Assembly (NCBI RefSeq): GCF_900110615.1
Contig: NZ_FOEI01000001.1
Location: 186,001 to 250,000 of the forward strand
DNA from: Flavobacterium urocaniciphilum
Lineage (GTDB): Bacteria > Bacteroidota > Bacteroidia > Flavobacteriales > Flavobacteriaceae
Length of the DNA: 64,000 bases
Reading direction: 5' to 3'
Both the position numbers and the translations under genes were made by a program. The notes beneath the pieces were generated by a model. The model was given only the letters and a program-made list of their open reading frames with translations, was not told the origin of the DNA and did not search any database. Shown one piece after another: positions 32,801-44,679 of the stretch (position 1 is its first letter; each line of letters starts with the position of its first letter).

Positions 32801-34204
32801 ATGAGTCAATTTGATGTAACCGTTATTGGTTCTGGACCTGGAGGATATGTTGCGGCAATTCGTTGCGCACAATTAGGATTTAAAACAGCAATTATTGAAA
32901 AATACTCAACTCTTGGTGGTACTTGCCTTAACGTAGGTTGTATTCCATCGAAAGCATTATTAGCTTCTTCTCATCATTATGAAGAATTACAACACTTTGC
33001 AGATCACGGAATTGAAGTTTCTGGTGATGTAAAAGTAAACTTAGAAAAAATGATTGCTCGTAAACAAGCAGTTGTTGACCAAACTTCTGGTGGTGTAAAA
33101 TTCTTAATGGATAAAAATAAAATCACTGTTTTTGAAGGTTTAGGTTCATTTGAAAGTGCTAATTCAGTAAAAATCACTAAAAATGATGGTTCTTCTGAAG
33201 TAATTGAGTCGAAAAACATCATTATTGCAACAGGTTCTAAACCATCTTCTTTACCATTTATCAATATTGACAAAGAAAGAATTATTACTTCAACTGAAGC
33301 TTTAAAATTAAAAGAAGTTCCTAAGCATTTAGTAATTATTGGTGGTGGCGTTATCGGTATCGAATTAGGACAAGTTTATTTACGTTTAGGAGCGCAAGTT
33401 TCTGTAGTTGAATTTATGGATAGAATTATTCCAGGAATGGATGCTTCATTATCTAAAGAATTAACTAAAGTGTTGAAAAAACAAGGAATGAAATTCTATA
33501 CATCACACAAAGTTCAATCGGTTGAAAGAGCTGGTGATGCAGTAACTGTAAAAGCTGAGAATGCTAAAGGTGAAATTATTACTTTAGAAGGTGATTATTC
33601 TTTAGTTTCTGTTGGACGTCGTCCGTATACAGATGGATTAAACGCAGAAAAAGCGGGAGTAAAAGTTACAGAAAGAGGTCAAATTGAAGTAAATGATCAT
33701 TTACAAACTTCTGCTTCAAATATTTACGCTATTGGCGATGTTGTTCGTGGAGCAATGTTAGCTCACAAAGCGGAAGAAGAAGGAGTACTAGTTGCTGAAA
33801 TTTTAGCAGGTCAAAAACCACATATCGATTATAACTTAATTCCTGGTGTTGTTTACACTTGGCCAGAAGTTGCTGCTGTTGGAAAAACAGAAGAGCAATT
33901 AAAAGCAGATGGTGTGGAATTTAAATCAGGAAGTTTCCCATTCAAAGCCTTAGGAAGAGCTCGTGCTGGTGGTGATACAGATGGATTTGTAAAAATCTTA
34001 GCTGATGCTAAAACGGATGAAGTTTTAGGTGTTCACATGATTGGTGCTCGTTGTGCCGATTTAATTGCAGAAGCAGTAACTGCTATGGAATTTAGAGCAT
34101 CTGCAGAAGATATTTCAAGAATGTCTCATGCTCATCCAACATTCGCTGAAGCAATTAAAGAAGCTGCTTTAGCTGCAACAGGAAACAGAGCATTACACGT
34201 GTAA
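32801..34204 (+). CDS. lpdA: Dihydrolipoyl dehydrogenase
   Basis: This E3 flavoprotein of 2-oxo-acid dehydrogenases and the glycine cleavage system reoxidises dihydrolipoyl groups with NAD+. The 467 residues show the FAD site VIGSGPGGYVAAI, the redox disulfide GGTCLNVGCIPSKALL, the NAD site VIIGGGVIGIELG, the second FAD motif IYAIGDVV and the C-terminal His-Glu pair in HAHPTFAEAIKEAAL. Length is normal. It is probably monocistronic, with its own -7 element and terminator. It could serve GcvT's complex. Confidence 0.97.
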   Translation: MSQFDVTVIGSGPGGYVAAIRCAQLGFKTAIIEKYSTLGGTCLNVGCIPSKALLASSHHYEELQHFADHGIEVSGDVKVNLEKMIARKQAVVDQTSGGVKFLMDKNKITVFEGLGSFESANSVKITKNDGSSEVIESKNIIIATGSKPSSLPFINIDKERIITSTEALKLKEVPKHLVIIGGGVIGIELGQVYLRLGAQVSVVEFMDRIIPGMDASLSKELTKVLKKQGMKFYTSHKVQSVERAGDAVTVKAENAKGEIITLEGDYSLVSVGRRPYTDGLNAEKAGVKVTERGQIEVNDHLQTSASNIYAIGDVVRGAMLAHKAEEEGVLVAEILAGQKPHIDYNLIPGVVYTWPEVAAVGKTEEQLKADGVEFKSGSFPFKALGRARAGGDTDGFVKILADAKTDEVLGVHMIGARCADLIAEAVTAMEFRASAEDISRMSHAHPTFAEAIKEAALAATGNRALHV

Positions 34205-34226
34205 TTACGTAATTTCAAAATATAAA

Positions 34227-34262
34227 AAATCCCAAATTCCAATTAGGAGTTTGGGATTTTTT
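34227..34262 (+). terminator. Terminator after lpdA
   Basis: AATCCCAAA and TTTGGGATT pair around a 13-base loop, followed by eight T. The loop (TTCCAATTAGGAG) has the flavour of the AAATTCC heptamers. Confidence 0.88.
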
Positions 34263-34353
34263 TTGATTTTTGTTTGGCACGGATAATAAATCCACGCTAT
34301 AGGATTCAAGGCTAAAATGAAATAATTAATAAAATCTTTCATAAATAGTTATT

Positions 34354-34932
34354 TTAAGTATACGACATAATAATCTCACTTTTCCATGATTCCTCATTAG
34401 ATTTCTGAAAAAGAATTGTACATCCTCCACTAGGAAAATAATTGATATCTATTAAAACCTTTTTTTTATCTTTTGAAAATAAGGGTAAACTAAACTCGAT
34501 ATAATTTGAATTGCCATATTTTTTTGTATAGTTTCTAATAAATTCTTCTTTAACATTCGAAGACTTTGGGTCGATTAATTGGTTTAATTCTGATTTAGAA
34601 ATTATTTTTTTAGTGATTTCTTTTTGTGAAATTTTAAAATCTTTTCGATTTTCTAGTTGTTCATCAAAATATTTATAATCTTCTTTATTAAAATATTTAG
34701 AAAATGATTTTTTAACATTTGAATTTAAAATTAATTGTGGAATTGAAGTTTTGTCAACAACAAAATTTAATTTACCTTCTTTTAATTCAGTTTCACCTAA
34801 TTCATTTATAAGCATATTAATTATGAAATAAATTTCTTTTTCTGAAATTGTATCATTTTTTTTAATTAATGATTCCGTTTTCTGACAAGAAGTAAAAATT
34901 AAAGTTAGAAATAACAATATTTTATATTTCAT
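34354..34932 (-). CDS. Orphan lipoprotein
   Basis: The 192-residue product begins with a lipoprotein signal (MKYKILLFLTLIFTSCQ, lipid-accepting Cys at residue 16). The mature part is Lys-rich and mixed alpha/beta (ISQKEITKKIISKSELNQLI, YIEFSLPLFSKDKKKVLIDI, GGCTILFQK). I recognise no family. The gene is A/T-rich, alone on its strand between lpdA and the peroxiredoxin operon, and reads as a lineage-specific surface lipoprotein. The upstream 85-bp spacer after lpdA's terminator has no further gene. Confidence 0.65.
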   Translation of the reverse strand: MKYKILLFLTLIFTSCQKTESLIKKNDTISEKEIYFIINMLINELGETELKEGKLNFVVDKTSIPQLILNSNVKKSFSKYFNKEDYKYFDEQLENRKDFKISQKEITKKIISKSELNQLIDPKSSNVKEEFIRNYTKKYGNSNYIEFSLPLFSKDKKKVLIDINYFPSGGCTILFQKSNEESWKSEIIMSYT

Positions 34933-34976
34933 AATTTAATGGAATAAAATTGATTTGATATTATCAAATATAAAAA

Positions 34977-35002
34977 AAACTCTCAATTGCTTGAGAGTTT
35001 TT
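34977..35002 (-). terminator. Terminator of the peroxiredoxin-thioredoxin operon
   Basis: AAACTCTCAA-ttgc-TTGAGAGTTT forms a perfect 10-bp stem with an eight-T run on the minus strand, just after the stop of the DUF6952-like gene. Confidence 0.9.
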
Positions 35003-35003
35003 C

Positions 35004-35261
35004 TTACTTATCGATTGCACCTAAAACGCGTTTCATAAAATCGTTTAGGGCTGTTTTTTTGTCTATTCCTTCTTTAACCATTTTGTGTATTTCAATGGCA
35101 CCATACATATTGGAAATCAATTCTGCAATAACATCTAATTCTTCATCTTTTAACGATTCTAATTCACATAGATGTTCTAAAACTGCGATGGTTTCAACTA
35201 AATAATCTGCATCGTTTTCTTCTACAAATTGGTTTAAGTGTTTTATTACTGGTAGTTTCAT
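35004..35261 (-). CDS. DUF6952-like small acidic helical protein
   Basis: The protein is 85 residues, fully helical and acidic, with no signal (MKLPVIKHLNQFVEENDADY, LKDEELDVIAELISNMYGAI). It resembles what I recall as DUF6952, found next to thioredoxin and peroxiredoxin genes in Flavobacteriaceae. It is the last gene of that operon here, which suggests a helper of peroxide defence; no mechanism is known. Confidence 0.65.
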   Translation of the reverse strand: MKLPVIKHLNQFVEENDADYLVETIAVLEHLCELESLKDEELDVIAELISNMYGAIEIHKMVKEGIDKKTALNDFMKRVLGAIDK

Positions 35262-35267
35262 TTTTTT

Positions 35268-35339
35268 TAGATTGTTAGATTTTGGACATGTTAGAATTTT
35301 AGATTTTCTAATAATCTAAGAAGTCTAACTCATCTAAAT
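35268..35339. repeat. Degenerate 7-bp array (ttagatt) with inverted end
   Basis: TTAGATT/GTTAGAT/TTTAGAT units recur about every seven bases, and the right end pairs back (TTAGATTTTC against AATCTAA). It fills the whole spacer between the thioredoxin and DUF6952-like genes. Confidence 0.7.
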
Positions 35340-35648
35340 TTATATTACTTCAGCAACTAATTCTGCTAAAACTTCAGCTTTATTCGTTTGAGTTTGATTC
35401 ACTAAAACACCATTTTTGAAAGCAGCAAATGTTGGTAAATTGTCCACATTAGCTAATTTTCTAGATTCAGTAAATTGCTCAGCATCTACCATTAAAAAAG
35501 GAACGTTTTCATTTTCAGAAGCCATTTTTTTAAATTTTGGTTTCATAATTCGGCAATTACCACACCATGATGCAGAAAATTGTACTAAAACCACTTCATT
35601 TGAAGCAATTACTTCTGCTAAATTATCTTTTTCTAATTCTAGGAACAT
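35340..35648 (-). CDS. Cytosolic thioredoxin-family protein
   Basis: This 102-residue single thioredoxin fold has the active site FSASWCGNCRIMKP (CGNC), a cis-Pro in NLPTFAAF and no signal peptide. Placed between a 2-Cys peroxiredoxin and the DUF6952-like gene, it is probably the reductant of that peroxiredoxin. CGNC rather than CGPC suggests a tuned redox potential. Confidence 0.9.
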   Translation of the reverse strand: MFLELEKDNLAEVIASNEVVLVQFSASWCGNCRIMKPKFKKMASENENVPFLMVDAEQFTESRKLANVDNLPTFAAFKNGVLVNQTQTNKAEVLAELVAEVI

Positions 35649-35663
35649 AGTTTTGAATCTTTA

Positions 35664-35726
35664 AAAATTTCAAAACCCAAATTCCAACTTTAAGATTGGA
35701 ATTTGGAATTTCAAAATTTGGAATTT
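35664..35726. repeat. Degenerate 7-bp arrays (caaattc / ggaattt), inverted
   Basis: The units CAAATTC, CAACTTT, AAGATTG, GAATTTG, GAATTTC, AAAATTT, GGAATTT run in a seven-base phase, and AAATTCCAA pairs with TTGGAATTT around eight bases. It occupies the spacer between peroxiredoxin and thioredoxin genes and could modulate read-through between them. Confidence 0.8.
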
Positions 35727-35732
35727 TTATTT

Positions 35733-36368
35733 TTAGTTTTGGCTTAAATAAGCAGCAGTACTTAATCTATCAGCTGTCATAGCTTCTTTACCTGCTTCCC
35801 AGTTAGCTGGACAAACTTCACCTTTAGTTTGAATGTGCGTATAAGCATCAACCATACGTAAATATTCGTTTACGTTTCTTCCTAACGGCATATCGTTTAC
35901 ACTTTCGTGGAAAATTTTACCTGTTTCGTCAATTAAATAAGTTGCTCTGAACGTAACATTTGAACCTTCTAAAATTTCATCATTTAAAGCTTCGTTATAA
36001 ACCCATTCTGAATCTAAAATATCTAAAGCTGCAGCTAAATTACGAGTTGTATCAGCTAATAAAGGATAAGTAACTCCTTCAATTCCACCATTATTTTTTG
36101 GAGTGTTTAACCAAGCGAAGTGTACTTCGTTAGTATCACATGAAGCACCAATTACAATTGTATTTCTTTTTTCGAATTCTGGTAAAGCAGCTTGAAAAGC
36201 GTGTAATTCAGTTGGACAAACAAATGTAAAATCCTTTGGATACCAAAATAAAAGAACTTTTTTGTTGTTTTTTGTAGCTTCTTCTAAAACGTTAATTCTT
36301 AAGTTGTCACCCATTTCTGAGATTGCGTCAACTGTAATGTTCGGGAATTGTTTTCCTACTAATGCCAT
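35733..36368 (-). CDS. 2-Cys peroxiredoxin (AhpC/Prx type)
   Basis: This 211-residue cytosolic peroxidase reduces H2O2, organic hydroperoxides and peroxynitrite. The peroxidatic Cys is in FTFVCPTELHAF with its conserved Pro-Thr neighbours, the resolving Cys in GEVCPANWEAG, and the active-site Arg is in NVTFRATYLID. The gene follows a near-ideal sigma-A promoter (36404-36433) and heads an operon with thioredoxin and DUF6952-like genes; katG lies just upstream. Confidence 0.95.
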   Translation of the reverse strand: MALVGKQFPNITVDAISEMGDNLRINVLEEATKNNKKVLLFWYPKDFTFVCPTELHAFQAALPEFEKRNTIVIGASCDTNEVHFAWLNTPKNNGGIEGVTYPLLADTTRNLAAALDILDSEWVYNEALNDEILEGSNVTFRATYLIDETGKIFHESVNDMPLGRNVNEYLRMVDAYTHIQTKGEVCPANWEAGKEAMTADRLSTAAYLSQN

Positions 36369-36403
36369 AATTGTATATATTAATTGTTTTTAATTTTCGA
36401 TTG

Positions 36404-36433
36404 CAAAATTAGGTAATATTATTAGTTAATCAA
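36404..36433 (-). promoter_or_regulatory. Consensus Bacteroidota promoter of the peroxiredoxin operon
   Basis: On the minus strand TTG (36431-36433), a 19-bp spacer and TAATTTTG (36404-36411) match the TTG-N19-TAnnTTTG consensus exactly. It lies 36 bp upstream of the start codon. Confidence 0.8.
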
Positions 36434-36499
36434 GTTGTATTTATTGTAATTACTTATTTTATGATAGGATATGTTTATGATGAGGTTTTTGAAATAAAA

Positions 36500-36530
36500 A
36501 AAGGTAGCTTATTGCTAAGCTACCCTTGAT
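36500..36530 (-). terminator. Terminator downstream of katG
   Basis: AGGTAGCTTA-ttgc-TAAGCTACC is a strong hairpin with seven T on the minus strand. It is about 140 bp after the katG stop and before the peroxiredoxin promoter. Confidence 0.82.
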
Positions 36531-36545
36531 TTTTATTTGTTTTTT

Positions 36546-36660
36546 TGCCACGAATGCACAAATTAAAATTATTTTTAACTTTTGAATTTGTTCATCTTCG
36601 ATGAAATTCGAATTAAATCGAATAATTAAAAAAAATAAATTCGTGAATTCGTGGCCAATA
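36546..36660. repeat. GCCACGAAT...ATTCGTGGC inverted repeat
   Basis: The left end TTGCCACGAATGCACAAATT and right end AATTCGTGAATTCGTGGC are inverted copies with few mismatches, and each arm has an eight-base internal period (ATTCGTGA, ATTCGTGG). The 70-bp interior is A/T-rich with GAAATTCGAATTAAATCGAA. I recognise GCCACGAATTCACGAAT as a common spacer repeat in Bacteroidota. It lies directly after the katG stop. Confidence 0.8.
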
Positions 36661-36665
36661 ACATT

Positions 36666-38885
<2,220 letters not shown>

Positions 38886-38890
38886 TTACA

Positions 38891-38910
38891 TACAAATTTA
38901 CACATTTGTA
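38891..38910 (-). promoter_or_regulatory. katG -7 element within a perfect inverted repeat
   Basis: TACAAAT-ttacac-ATTTGTA is a perfect 7-bp inverted repeat. The minus-strand TAAATTTG at 38893-38900 fits the TAnnTTTG element, 29 bp before the katG start, so a protein bound to the repeat would block the promoter. Confidence 0.6.
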
Positions 38911-39011
38911 CGATTTGTTGTATCATTTTTAATTATATTATTTTATTTTTAAATAGTTTTTGTTTATCATAATTTAATTTTAATAATCAAAAGCTATTTC
39001 AATTTTAATTA

Positions 39012-39019
39012 TATATTTG
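39012..39019 (+). promoter_or_regulatory. -7 element for the permease gene (TATATTTG)
   Basis: A perfect TAnnTTTG match 24 bp before the start codon. The TTG half of the promoter is not clear. Confidence 0.55.
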
Positions 39020-39043
39020 CCTTCCTAACCAAAATATCCAAAA

Positions 39044-40744
39044 ATGAAATTATTTAGAAGAAAACCAATTGCTACTATATTAAAAGAAGGAGGAGATGGA
39101 GAGCATTCTTCAGGATTAAATAAAGTATTGACTGTAAAAGATTTAACTTTCTTTGGAATTGCTGCAATTTTAGGTGCTGGTAGTTTTAGTAGTTTAGGAA
39201 GTGCTGTTTTTAATGGTGGTCCGGGTGTAATATTTTTATTTGTAATTGTGGCTATTGCTTGTGCATTTACAGCGTTTTGTTATTCAGAATTTGCAAGTAG
39301 AATTCCGGTTGCTGGTAGTGCTTATACTTATGCCTATTCAAGTTTTGGAGAATTATTTGCATGGATTATTGGTTGGGCATTAATTATGGAATATTCAATT
39401 GGAAATATTTATGTAGCGTATAGTTGGAGTGATTATTTTACTTCTTTATTAGGTCAATGTGGTGTACAAATGCCAGAATATTTATGTACGAGTTATATGG
39501 AAGCTTCTAAGGCTTTTAAAGGAAATGTTCAAGGTGAAGCATTAACTGCTTGGAATACGGCTACTGAAATTGGTGGATTAAAAATCATCTTAGATTTACC
39601 TGCTATTATTATCAATTTAGTAATCACTTACTTGGTATATAAAGGTGTAAAAGAAAGTAAAAACTTCAGTAATTTGATGGTTTGGATTAAGATGTTTGTT
39701 GTTGGATTAATCATTATTGTTGGAGGATTTTTAATATTTAAAAACGATTTATTCGGAAACTGGACACCAGATAATTCAGTTGGAATTCCGAGTTTCATGC
39801 CAAACGGATTTAGTGGTGTAATGATGGCGGTTAGCGGTGTATTCTTTGCTTATATTGGTTTTGATGCGGTAAGTGTTATGGCTGAAGAAAGTAAAAACCC
39901 ACAACGCGATTTACCAAGAGGTATGATTTATTCATTAGTAATTTGTACTGTTGTTTATATTTTATTGACATTAGTTTTAACAGGTGCTGCTAATTATAAA
40001 GCTTTTGAAGGAATCGGTGATCCATTAGCATTTATCTTCGAAAAAGAAAATTTAAATTTACCATGGATGCACTTTTTAGTTGCTATTTGTGCAGTTGTTG
40101 CGATGACAAGTGTAATGTTAGTATTCCAAATGGGGCAACCTCGTATTTGGATGACTATGAGTCGCGATGGTTTAATGCCAAAACGTTTTTCTACGATTCA
40201 TCCAAAATATAAAACGCCTTCTTATTCAACATTAATTACTGGATTAGTAGTTGGAGTACCACTTTTATTTACGGATAAAACGTTTGTATTAGACTTTACT
40301 TCAATCGGGACATTATTTGCTTTCGTATTAGTTTGTGGTGGAGTTTTATTAATTCCTAGAAGAGAAAAAGAAGCAGGGAAATTCCATTTGCCTTATATTA
40401 ATGCAAAGTTTGTTTTTCCAGCTTTAGTAGTCATTTCAATTTTATTAGTGGTATCATTTGTGCCTGATTTTTTCTCAAATACTTTTGATTTTGAAGGTGA
40501 TAAAATGGCTACAAATTTACCGATGGTTGTTTTCTTTGTTTTAATTGTAGTAATGATGGTTTTATCATATTTGAAAAACCTTTCATTAATTCCGCTTTTA
40601 GGATTAATTTCTTGTTGTTATTTATTAACAGGAATGGCCGTTTCAAACTGGATGTGGTTTGGAGTATGGTTAGTAATCGGTTTAGTAATTTACTTTTCAT
40701 TTAGTTACAAAAACAGTAGATTGAATGTAGAACCAGCTGAATAA
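39044..40744 (+). CDS. APC-superfamily amino acid permease
   Basis: This 566-residue inner-membrane transporter has about 13-14 helices. The first helix carries the unwound substrate motif GIAAILGAGSFSSLGSAVF, with TAFCYSEFASRIPVAGSAYTY and FAYIGFDAVSVMAEESKNPQRDLP following, the signatures of the CAT/APC branch for cationic or neutral amino acids. An extended extracellular loop near residues 140-175 contains two Cys (CGVQMPEYLC). The substrate cannot be fixed from sequence. The C-terminal tail is short. A strong terminator follows. Confidence 0.92.
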   Translation: MKLFRRKPIATILKEGGDGEHSSGLNKVLTVKDLTFFGIAAILGAGSFSSLGSAVFNGGPGVIFLFVIVAIACAFTAFCYSEFASRIPVAGSAYTYAYSSFGELFAWIIGWALIMEYSIGNIYVAYSWSDYFTSLLGQCGVQMPEYLCTSYMEASKAFKGNVQGEALTAWNTATEIGGLKIILDLPAIIINLVITYLVYKGVKESKNFSNLMVWIKMFVVGLIIIVGGFLIFKNDLFGNWTPDNSVGIPSFMPNGFSGVMMAVSGVFFAYIGFDAVSVMAEESKNPQRDLPRGMIYSLVICTVVYILLTLVLTGAANYKAFEGIGDPLAFIFEKENLNLPWMHFLVAICAVVAMTSVMLVFQMGQPRIWMTMSRDGLMPKRFSTIHPKYKTPSYSTLITGLVVGVPLLFTDKTFVLDFTSIGTLFAFVLVCGGVLLIPRREKEAGKFHLPYINAKFVFPALVVISILLVVSFVPDFFSNTFDFEGDKMATNLPMVVFFVLIVVMMVLSYLKNLSLIPLLGLISCCYLLTGMAVSNWMWFGVWLVIGLVIYFSFSYKNSRLNVEPAE

Positions 40745-40758
40745 GCTTTATAGATATA

Positions 40759-40796
40759 AAAAAAACGTCCCGATTTAATTGGGACGTTTTTTTTAT
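40759..40796. terminator. Bidirectional terminator after the permease
   Basis: AAAACGTCCC and GGGACGTTTT pair around GATTTAATT, with A- and T-runs on both sides, between convergent genes. Confidence 0.9.
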
Positions 40797-40803
40797 GTTT
40801 TTA

Positions 40804-41724
40804 TTAAACTACTTTTTTTATGTTTTTCCATTTTTTAAAGGCTAACCATGCTAAAAATGTGAAGAAAACAATTGGCCAAAGTTGGACTAAAAAAGCAATT
40901 ATTCCTTCAAAAATAAACCAGCCTGATTTAATACTTTCCCAAATTTGTAATCCTAAATTTGGTCGATATGCATTAATGTTTTTCTCATTAGCAACCATTT
41001 CATATCTTAATTTTTCGTTTTGATATAATTCTAAAGTCACCGTTGAGAAATTTACCTGATCTTTCAAAGATAAATTATTGATATAAGCATTATCTGAATT
41101 TTCTTTTTTTAAAGCTAAATTTTCTTCAGAATCGTTGATGTCTTTTAATTTATTACCTTTTTTATCAATCGCATTTTCTAATCTTTTAGACGTATTTGCA
41201 TTCCTTTTTTGAGATAATTCGTTAGTTAATATTTGCAAGTTAACATCATCTGCTTTAATGACACGATAATCTAAAAACTGAACTTCTTTTGCTAAACTTC
41301 TTAAAAGTGTGTCTAGTTTAACGTTTGGTACTCGTAATGCGATGGTATTGTTTACTTCGTAACGTGTGGTTTGTAATAAACTATCCTGACTTACTTGTGT
41401 TTCGTCGTTTTCAATAATGTTGCTTCTTAATTCGGAAAGTGTTACAAATCCGCCTACACTTTTGGTTAGATTTTCAATTTTGTAGGTGGATTGTGCTACA
41501 TCCTTAACTTTAAATCGGGCATCTGCCGTTCTAATAAATTTTCTTTTTGAATTTTTGTCTTCCACTGCTGCTGAAGAACTCATGTCTTCTTCCACTGAAG
41601 CGCTATCTACGGCAACTTCATAATTTGAGTTTTTAACAGCATAAGTTTCTTCAGCTTTCTTGTTGCAAGCTACGGTTAAAGTTAGAAGCATTATTGCTCC
41701 TCCAATTTTGAATTTTGTGATCAT
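40804..41724 (-). CDS. DUF4349 lipoprotein/membrane protein
   Basis: The 306-residue protein has a lipoprotein signal (MLLTLTVACNKK, Cys near residue 20), a DUF4349 body (RKFIRTADARFKVKDV, TYKIENLTKSVGGFV, LRVPNVKLDTLLRSL), a coiled coil around 160-215 and a C-terminal membrane helix (about 275-295) with a basic end. DUF4349 proteins sit in the envelope and have no known role; their build suggests a scaffold bridging two membranes or cell-wall layers. Confidence 0.88.
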   Translation of the reverse strand: MITKFKIGGAIMLLTLTVACNKKAEETYAVKNSNYEVAVDSASVEEDMSSSAAVEDKNSKRKFIRTADARFKVKDVAQSTYKIENLTKSVGGFVTLSELRSNIIENDETQVSQDSLLQTTRYEVNNTIALRVPNVKLDTLLRSLAKEVQFLDYRVIKADDVNLQILTNELSQKRNANTSKRLENAIDKKGNKLKDINDSEENLALKKENSDNAYINNLSLKDQVNFSTVTLELYQNEKLRYEMVANEKNINAYRPNLGLQIWESIKSGWFIFEGIIAFLVQLWPIVFFTFLAWLAFKKWKNIKKVV

Positions 41725-41837
41725 AAAAATTTGTTTTAAGTGGTTGATTGAAAGTTTTAAAGTAATTGTGTTCCATTAACAAATTTTTAAGATTAGGTGA
41801 TATGAATTTACCTACTAAAAACTGTGCCAAAAAAAAA

Positions 41838-41903
41838 TGAGCAATTAAAAAAATATAATTGCTCAATTATTGGTGAAAAAAAACCTGCTAATTAGCAGGT
41901 TTT
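41838..41903 (-). terminator. Tandem terminators after clpC, the first spanning its stop codon
   Basis: AAAACCTGCTAATTAGCAGG (41880 onward) is a perfect hairpin whose loop contains the clpC stop codon, followed on the minus strand by eight T. A second hairpin, TGAGCAATTA...TAATTGCTCA at 41838-41865, is followed by nine T. Confidence 0.88.
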
Positions 41904-44434
41904 TCTGTTTTTTCTATTTTGATAGTGAGTTCTTGTGCGACTTCATCTAAATCCATAAAAATGATATCACCTTCATGTATTTTTGAAGTAATAATTTCTT
42001 CTGCAAGTGCATCTTCAACATATTTTTGGATGGCTCTTTTTAATGGACGCGCACCAAATTGTTTATCAAATCCTTTTTCTGCAATAAAATCTTTAGCTTT
42101 TTCAGAAAGGCTTAAATTGTATCCTAAGTCTTTTACTCTTAAAACTAATTTAGCCATTTCAATATCAATAATTTTATCAATATCGTGTTTCTCTAATGCA
42201 TTAAATACAATTACATCATCAATTCTGTTTAAGAATTCTGGTGCGAATGCTTTTTTCAAGGCATTTTCAATAACCGATTTGTTATGATCTTCTGCTTGAG
42301 CTGTTTTAGCAGCAGTTCCGAAACCAACTCCTTGTCCGAAATCTTTCAATTGTCTCGCTCCAATGTTTGAAGTCATAATGATAATTGTATTTCTGAAGTC
42401 GATTTTTCTTCCTAAACTATCCGTTAAAAATCCGTCATCTAAAACCTGTAACATCATGTTGAAAACATCAGGATGTGCTTTTTCAATTTCGTCTAATAAA
42501 ACGACAGCATACGGTTTTCTTCTAACTTTTTCTGTTAATTGTCCGCCTTCTTCATAACCAACATATCCTGGAGGTGCTCCAACTAAACGAGAGATAGCAA
42601 ATTTCTCCATGTATTCACTCATGTCAATTCGAATTAATGCTTCCTCAGAATCAAATAATTCTTTTGCTAATACTTTCGCTAATTGTGTTTTTCCAACACC
42701 TGTTGAACCTAAAAAGATGAATGAACCAATTGGTTTGTTTGGATCTTTTAATCCGGCTCTATTTCTTTGGATAGATTTTGCAATTTTTTGAACAGCATCA
42801 TCTTGTCCGATTACTTTACCTTTAATTAATTCAGGAAGTTTGGCTAGTTTATTGCTTTCCGTTTGAGCAATTCTATTTACTGGAATTCCTGTCATCATCG
42901 AAACAACATCTGCGACGTTATCTTCCGTAACAATTACACGATTCGATTTTGAATCCTCTTCCCATTTTTCTTGAGCTATAGCTAAATCTTTTTCAATGCG
43001 TTTTTCGTCGTCACGTAATTTTGCAGCTTCCTCAAATTTTTGCTTTTTAACAACAGAATTTTTTAATTCACGAACTTCTTCTAATTGTTTTTCAAGCTCT
43101 AAAATTTGTTTTGGAACTTCAATATTTGTGATGTGAACACGAGACCCGGCTTCGTCTAAAGCATCAATAGCTTTGTCTGGTAAAAAACGATCTGTCATGT
43201 AGCGACTTGTTAATTTTACACAGGCTTCAATAGCTTCTGGAGTAAAGGTTACATTGTGGTGATCTTCGTATTTTCCTTTAATGTTATTTAAGATGGTAAT
43301 GGTTTCATCAATGCTAGTTGGTTCCACAATTACTTTTTGGAAACGACGTTCTAATGCACCATCTTTTTCAATATATTGACGGTATTCGTCTAAAGTTGTT
43401 GCACCAACACATTGGATTTCACCACGAGCTAAAGCAGGTTTAAACATGTTACTTGCATCTAAAGAACCTGTTGCTCCACCAGCACCAACAATAGTGTGAA
43501 TTTCGTCAATGAATAGGATGATATCATCGTTTTTTTCCAATTCATTCATAACCGCTTTCATTCGCTCTTCAAATTGTCCGCGGTATTTTGTTCCGGCAAC
43601 TAAAGAAGCTAAATCTAAGGTTACAACACGTTTATTGAATAAAATTCGAGATACTTTTTTCTTAACAATCATTAAGGCTAAACCTTCAGCAATTGCAGAT
43701 TTACCAACTCCTGGTTCACCAATTAAAAGTGGATTGTTTTTCTTTCTTCTACTTAAAATTTGAGAAACACGTTCGATTTCTTTTTCACGACCAACAACGG
43801 GATCTAATTTTCCTTCTTCAGCCATTTCAGTTAAATCTCTACCGAAATTATCTAAAACAGGAGTTTTCGATTTTTTTGTGGTTTTGCTTCCACCACTACT
43901 AGGTGGATTAGCGCCGCTATCTTTGTACGTTTCTTCTCCCGAATCGTCAAAATTTTCTGCTTTCGGCGTATTTTTTAAAATATCATCACTGTCACTGTTC
44001 ATAGTCATATATATATCTTTCACGTTTTCGTAATTAACTTTTAATTTGTTTAGGAGTTTAGTCGTTGGATCATTATCATTTTTTAAAATACATAACAATA
44101 ATAACGCTGTACTAATAGATGTTGTATTGAATACTTTAGCTTCTAAAAATGTATACTTTAATGCTCTTTCAGCTTGTCTAGTTAAATGCAGGTTTTTCTT
44201 ATCATTATTCGCAGTACCGCTTGGATTAGCAGGACTAAGAATTTCAACTTTTTTTCGTACCACATCAAAATCAACATTTAAAAAAGTTAAAATGTCAATT
44301 GCGCTTCCATTTCCATCTCTTAATATACCTAAGATAAGATGTTCAGTACCAATGAAGTCGTGACCTAAACGTAAGGCTTCTTCTTTGCTAAACTGAATTA
44401 CATCTTTAACTCTTGGTGAAAAATTATCTTCCAT
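41888..44434 (-). CDS. clpC: ClpC-type ATP-dependent protease/unfoldase subunit
   Basis: The start at 44434 ([20 protein letters not shown]) is the family N-terminus; a further ATG at 44464 would add ten atypical residues. The 848-residue Hsp100 protein has a Clp-N domain (1-150), a Lys/Ser-rich linker, AAA-1 ([23 protein letters not shown]), a middle domain with UVR-like [11 protein letters not shown], and AAA-2 ([23 protein letters not shown]). It unfolds substrates for ClpP or acts in stress refolding. Its stop codon lies in the terminator hairpin. Confidence 0.95.
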   Translation of the reverse strand: MEDNFSPRVKDVIQFSKEEALRLGHDFIGTEHLILGILRDGNGSAIDILTFLNVDFDVVRKKVEILSPANPSGTANNDKKNLHLTRQAERALKYTFLEAKVFNTTSISTALLLLCILKNDNDPTTKLLNKLKVNYENVKDIYMTMNSDSDDILKNTPKAENFDDSGEETYKDSGANPPSSGGSKTTKKSKTPVLDNFGRDLTEMAEEGKLDPVVGREKEIERVSQILSRRKKNNPLLIGEPGVGKSAIAEGLALMIVKKKVSRILFNKRVVTLDLASLVAGTKYRGQFEERMKAVMNELEKNDDIILFIDEIHTIVGAGGATGSLDASNMFKPALARGEIQCVGATTLDEYRQYIEKDGALERRFQKVIVEPTSIDETITILNNIKGKYEDHHNVTFTPEAIEACVKLTSRYMTDRFLPDKAIDALDEAGSRVHITNIEVPKQILELEKQLEEVRELKNSVVKKQKFEEAAKLRDDEKRIEKDLAIAQEKWEEDSKSNRVIVTEDNVADVVSMMTGIPVNRIAQTESNKLAKLPELIKGKVIGQDDAVQKIAKSIQRNRAGLKDPNKPIGSFIFLGSTGVGKTQLAKVLAKELFDSEEALIRIDMSEYMEKFAISRLVGAPPGYVGYEEGGQLTEKVRRKPYAVVLLDEIEKAHPDVFNMMLQVLDDGFLTDSLGRKIDFRNTIIIMTSNIGARQLKDFGQGVGFGTAAKTAQAEDHNKSVIENALKKAFAPEFLNRIDDVIVFNALEKHDIDKIIDIEMAKLVLRVKDLGYNLSLSEKAKDFIAEKGFDKQFGARPLKRAIQKYVEDALAEEIITSKIHEGDIIFMDLDEVAQELTIKIEKTEKPAN

Positions 44435-44679
44435 AATCTTTTTATAACTATTGTAAAAATACAAATTATTAAAGTAAAACCCAAAAATCCTACTTCAACA
44501 TTGCTAAATGACAAAAAAAAAACGAGAAATAAAAGTGTATTGAATATTTATTTGTTAAGAATTTTAAGTGAAATTGTTGATAAGTATTTCTATTTTAAAT
44601 GAAATTTTACTTTTAAAAAAAGCAAAAAATCGTATATTGGCACGTTTTATAAAATCGAGTATCAATTAAATAAATACCT

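Noticed and set aside
34263..34353. GGCACGGATAATAAATCCACG segment after lpdA as a repeat family member
   Set aside because: Only one copy is in the window and there is no internal period or strong hairpin; it cannot be supported from this sequence.
43509..43763. Long antisense frames within clpC, gyrA, katG and icd
   Set aside because: They mirror strongly supported genes on the other strand and have no protein family features.
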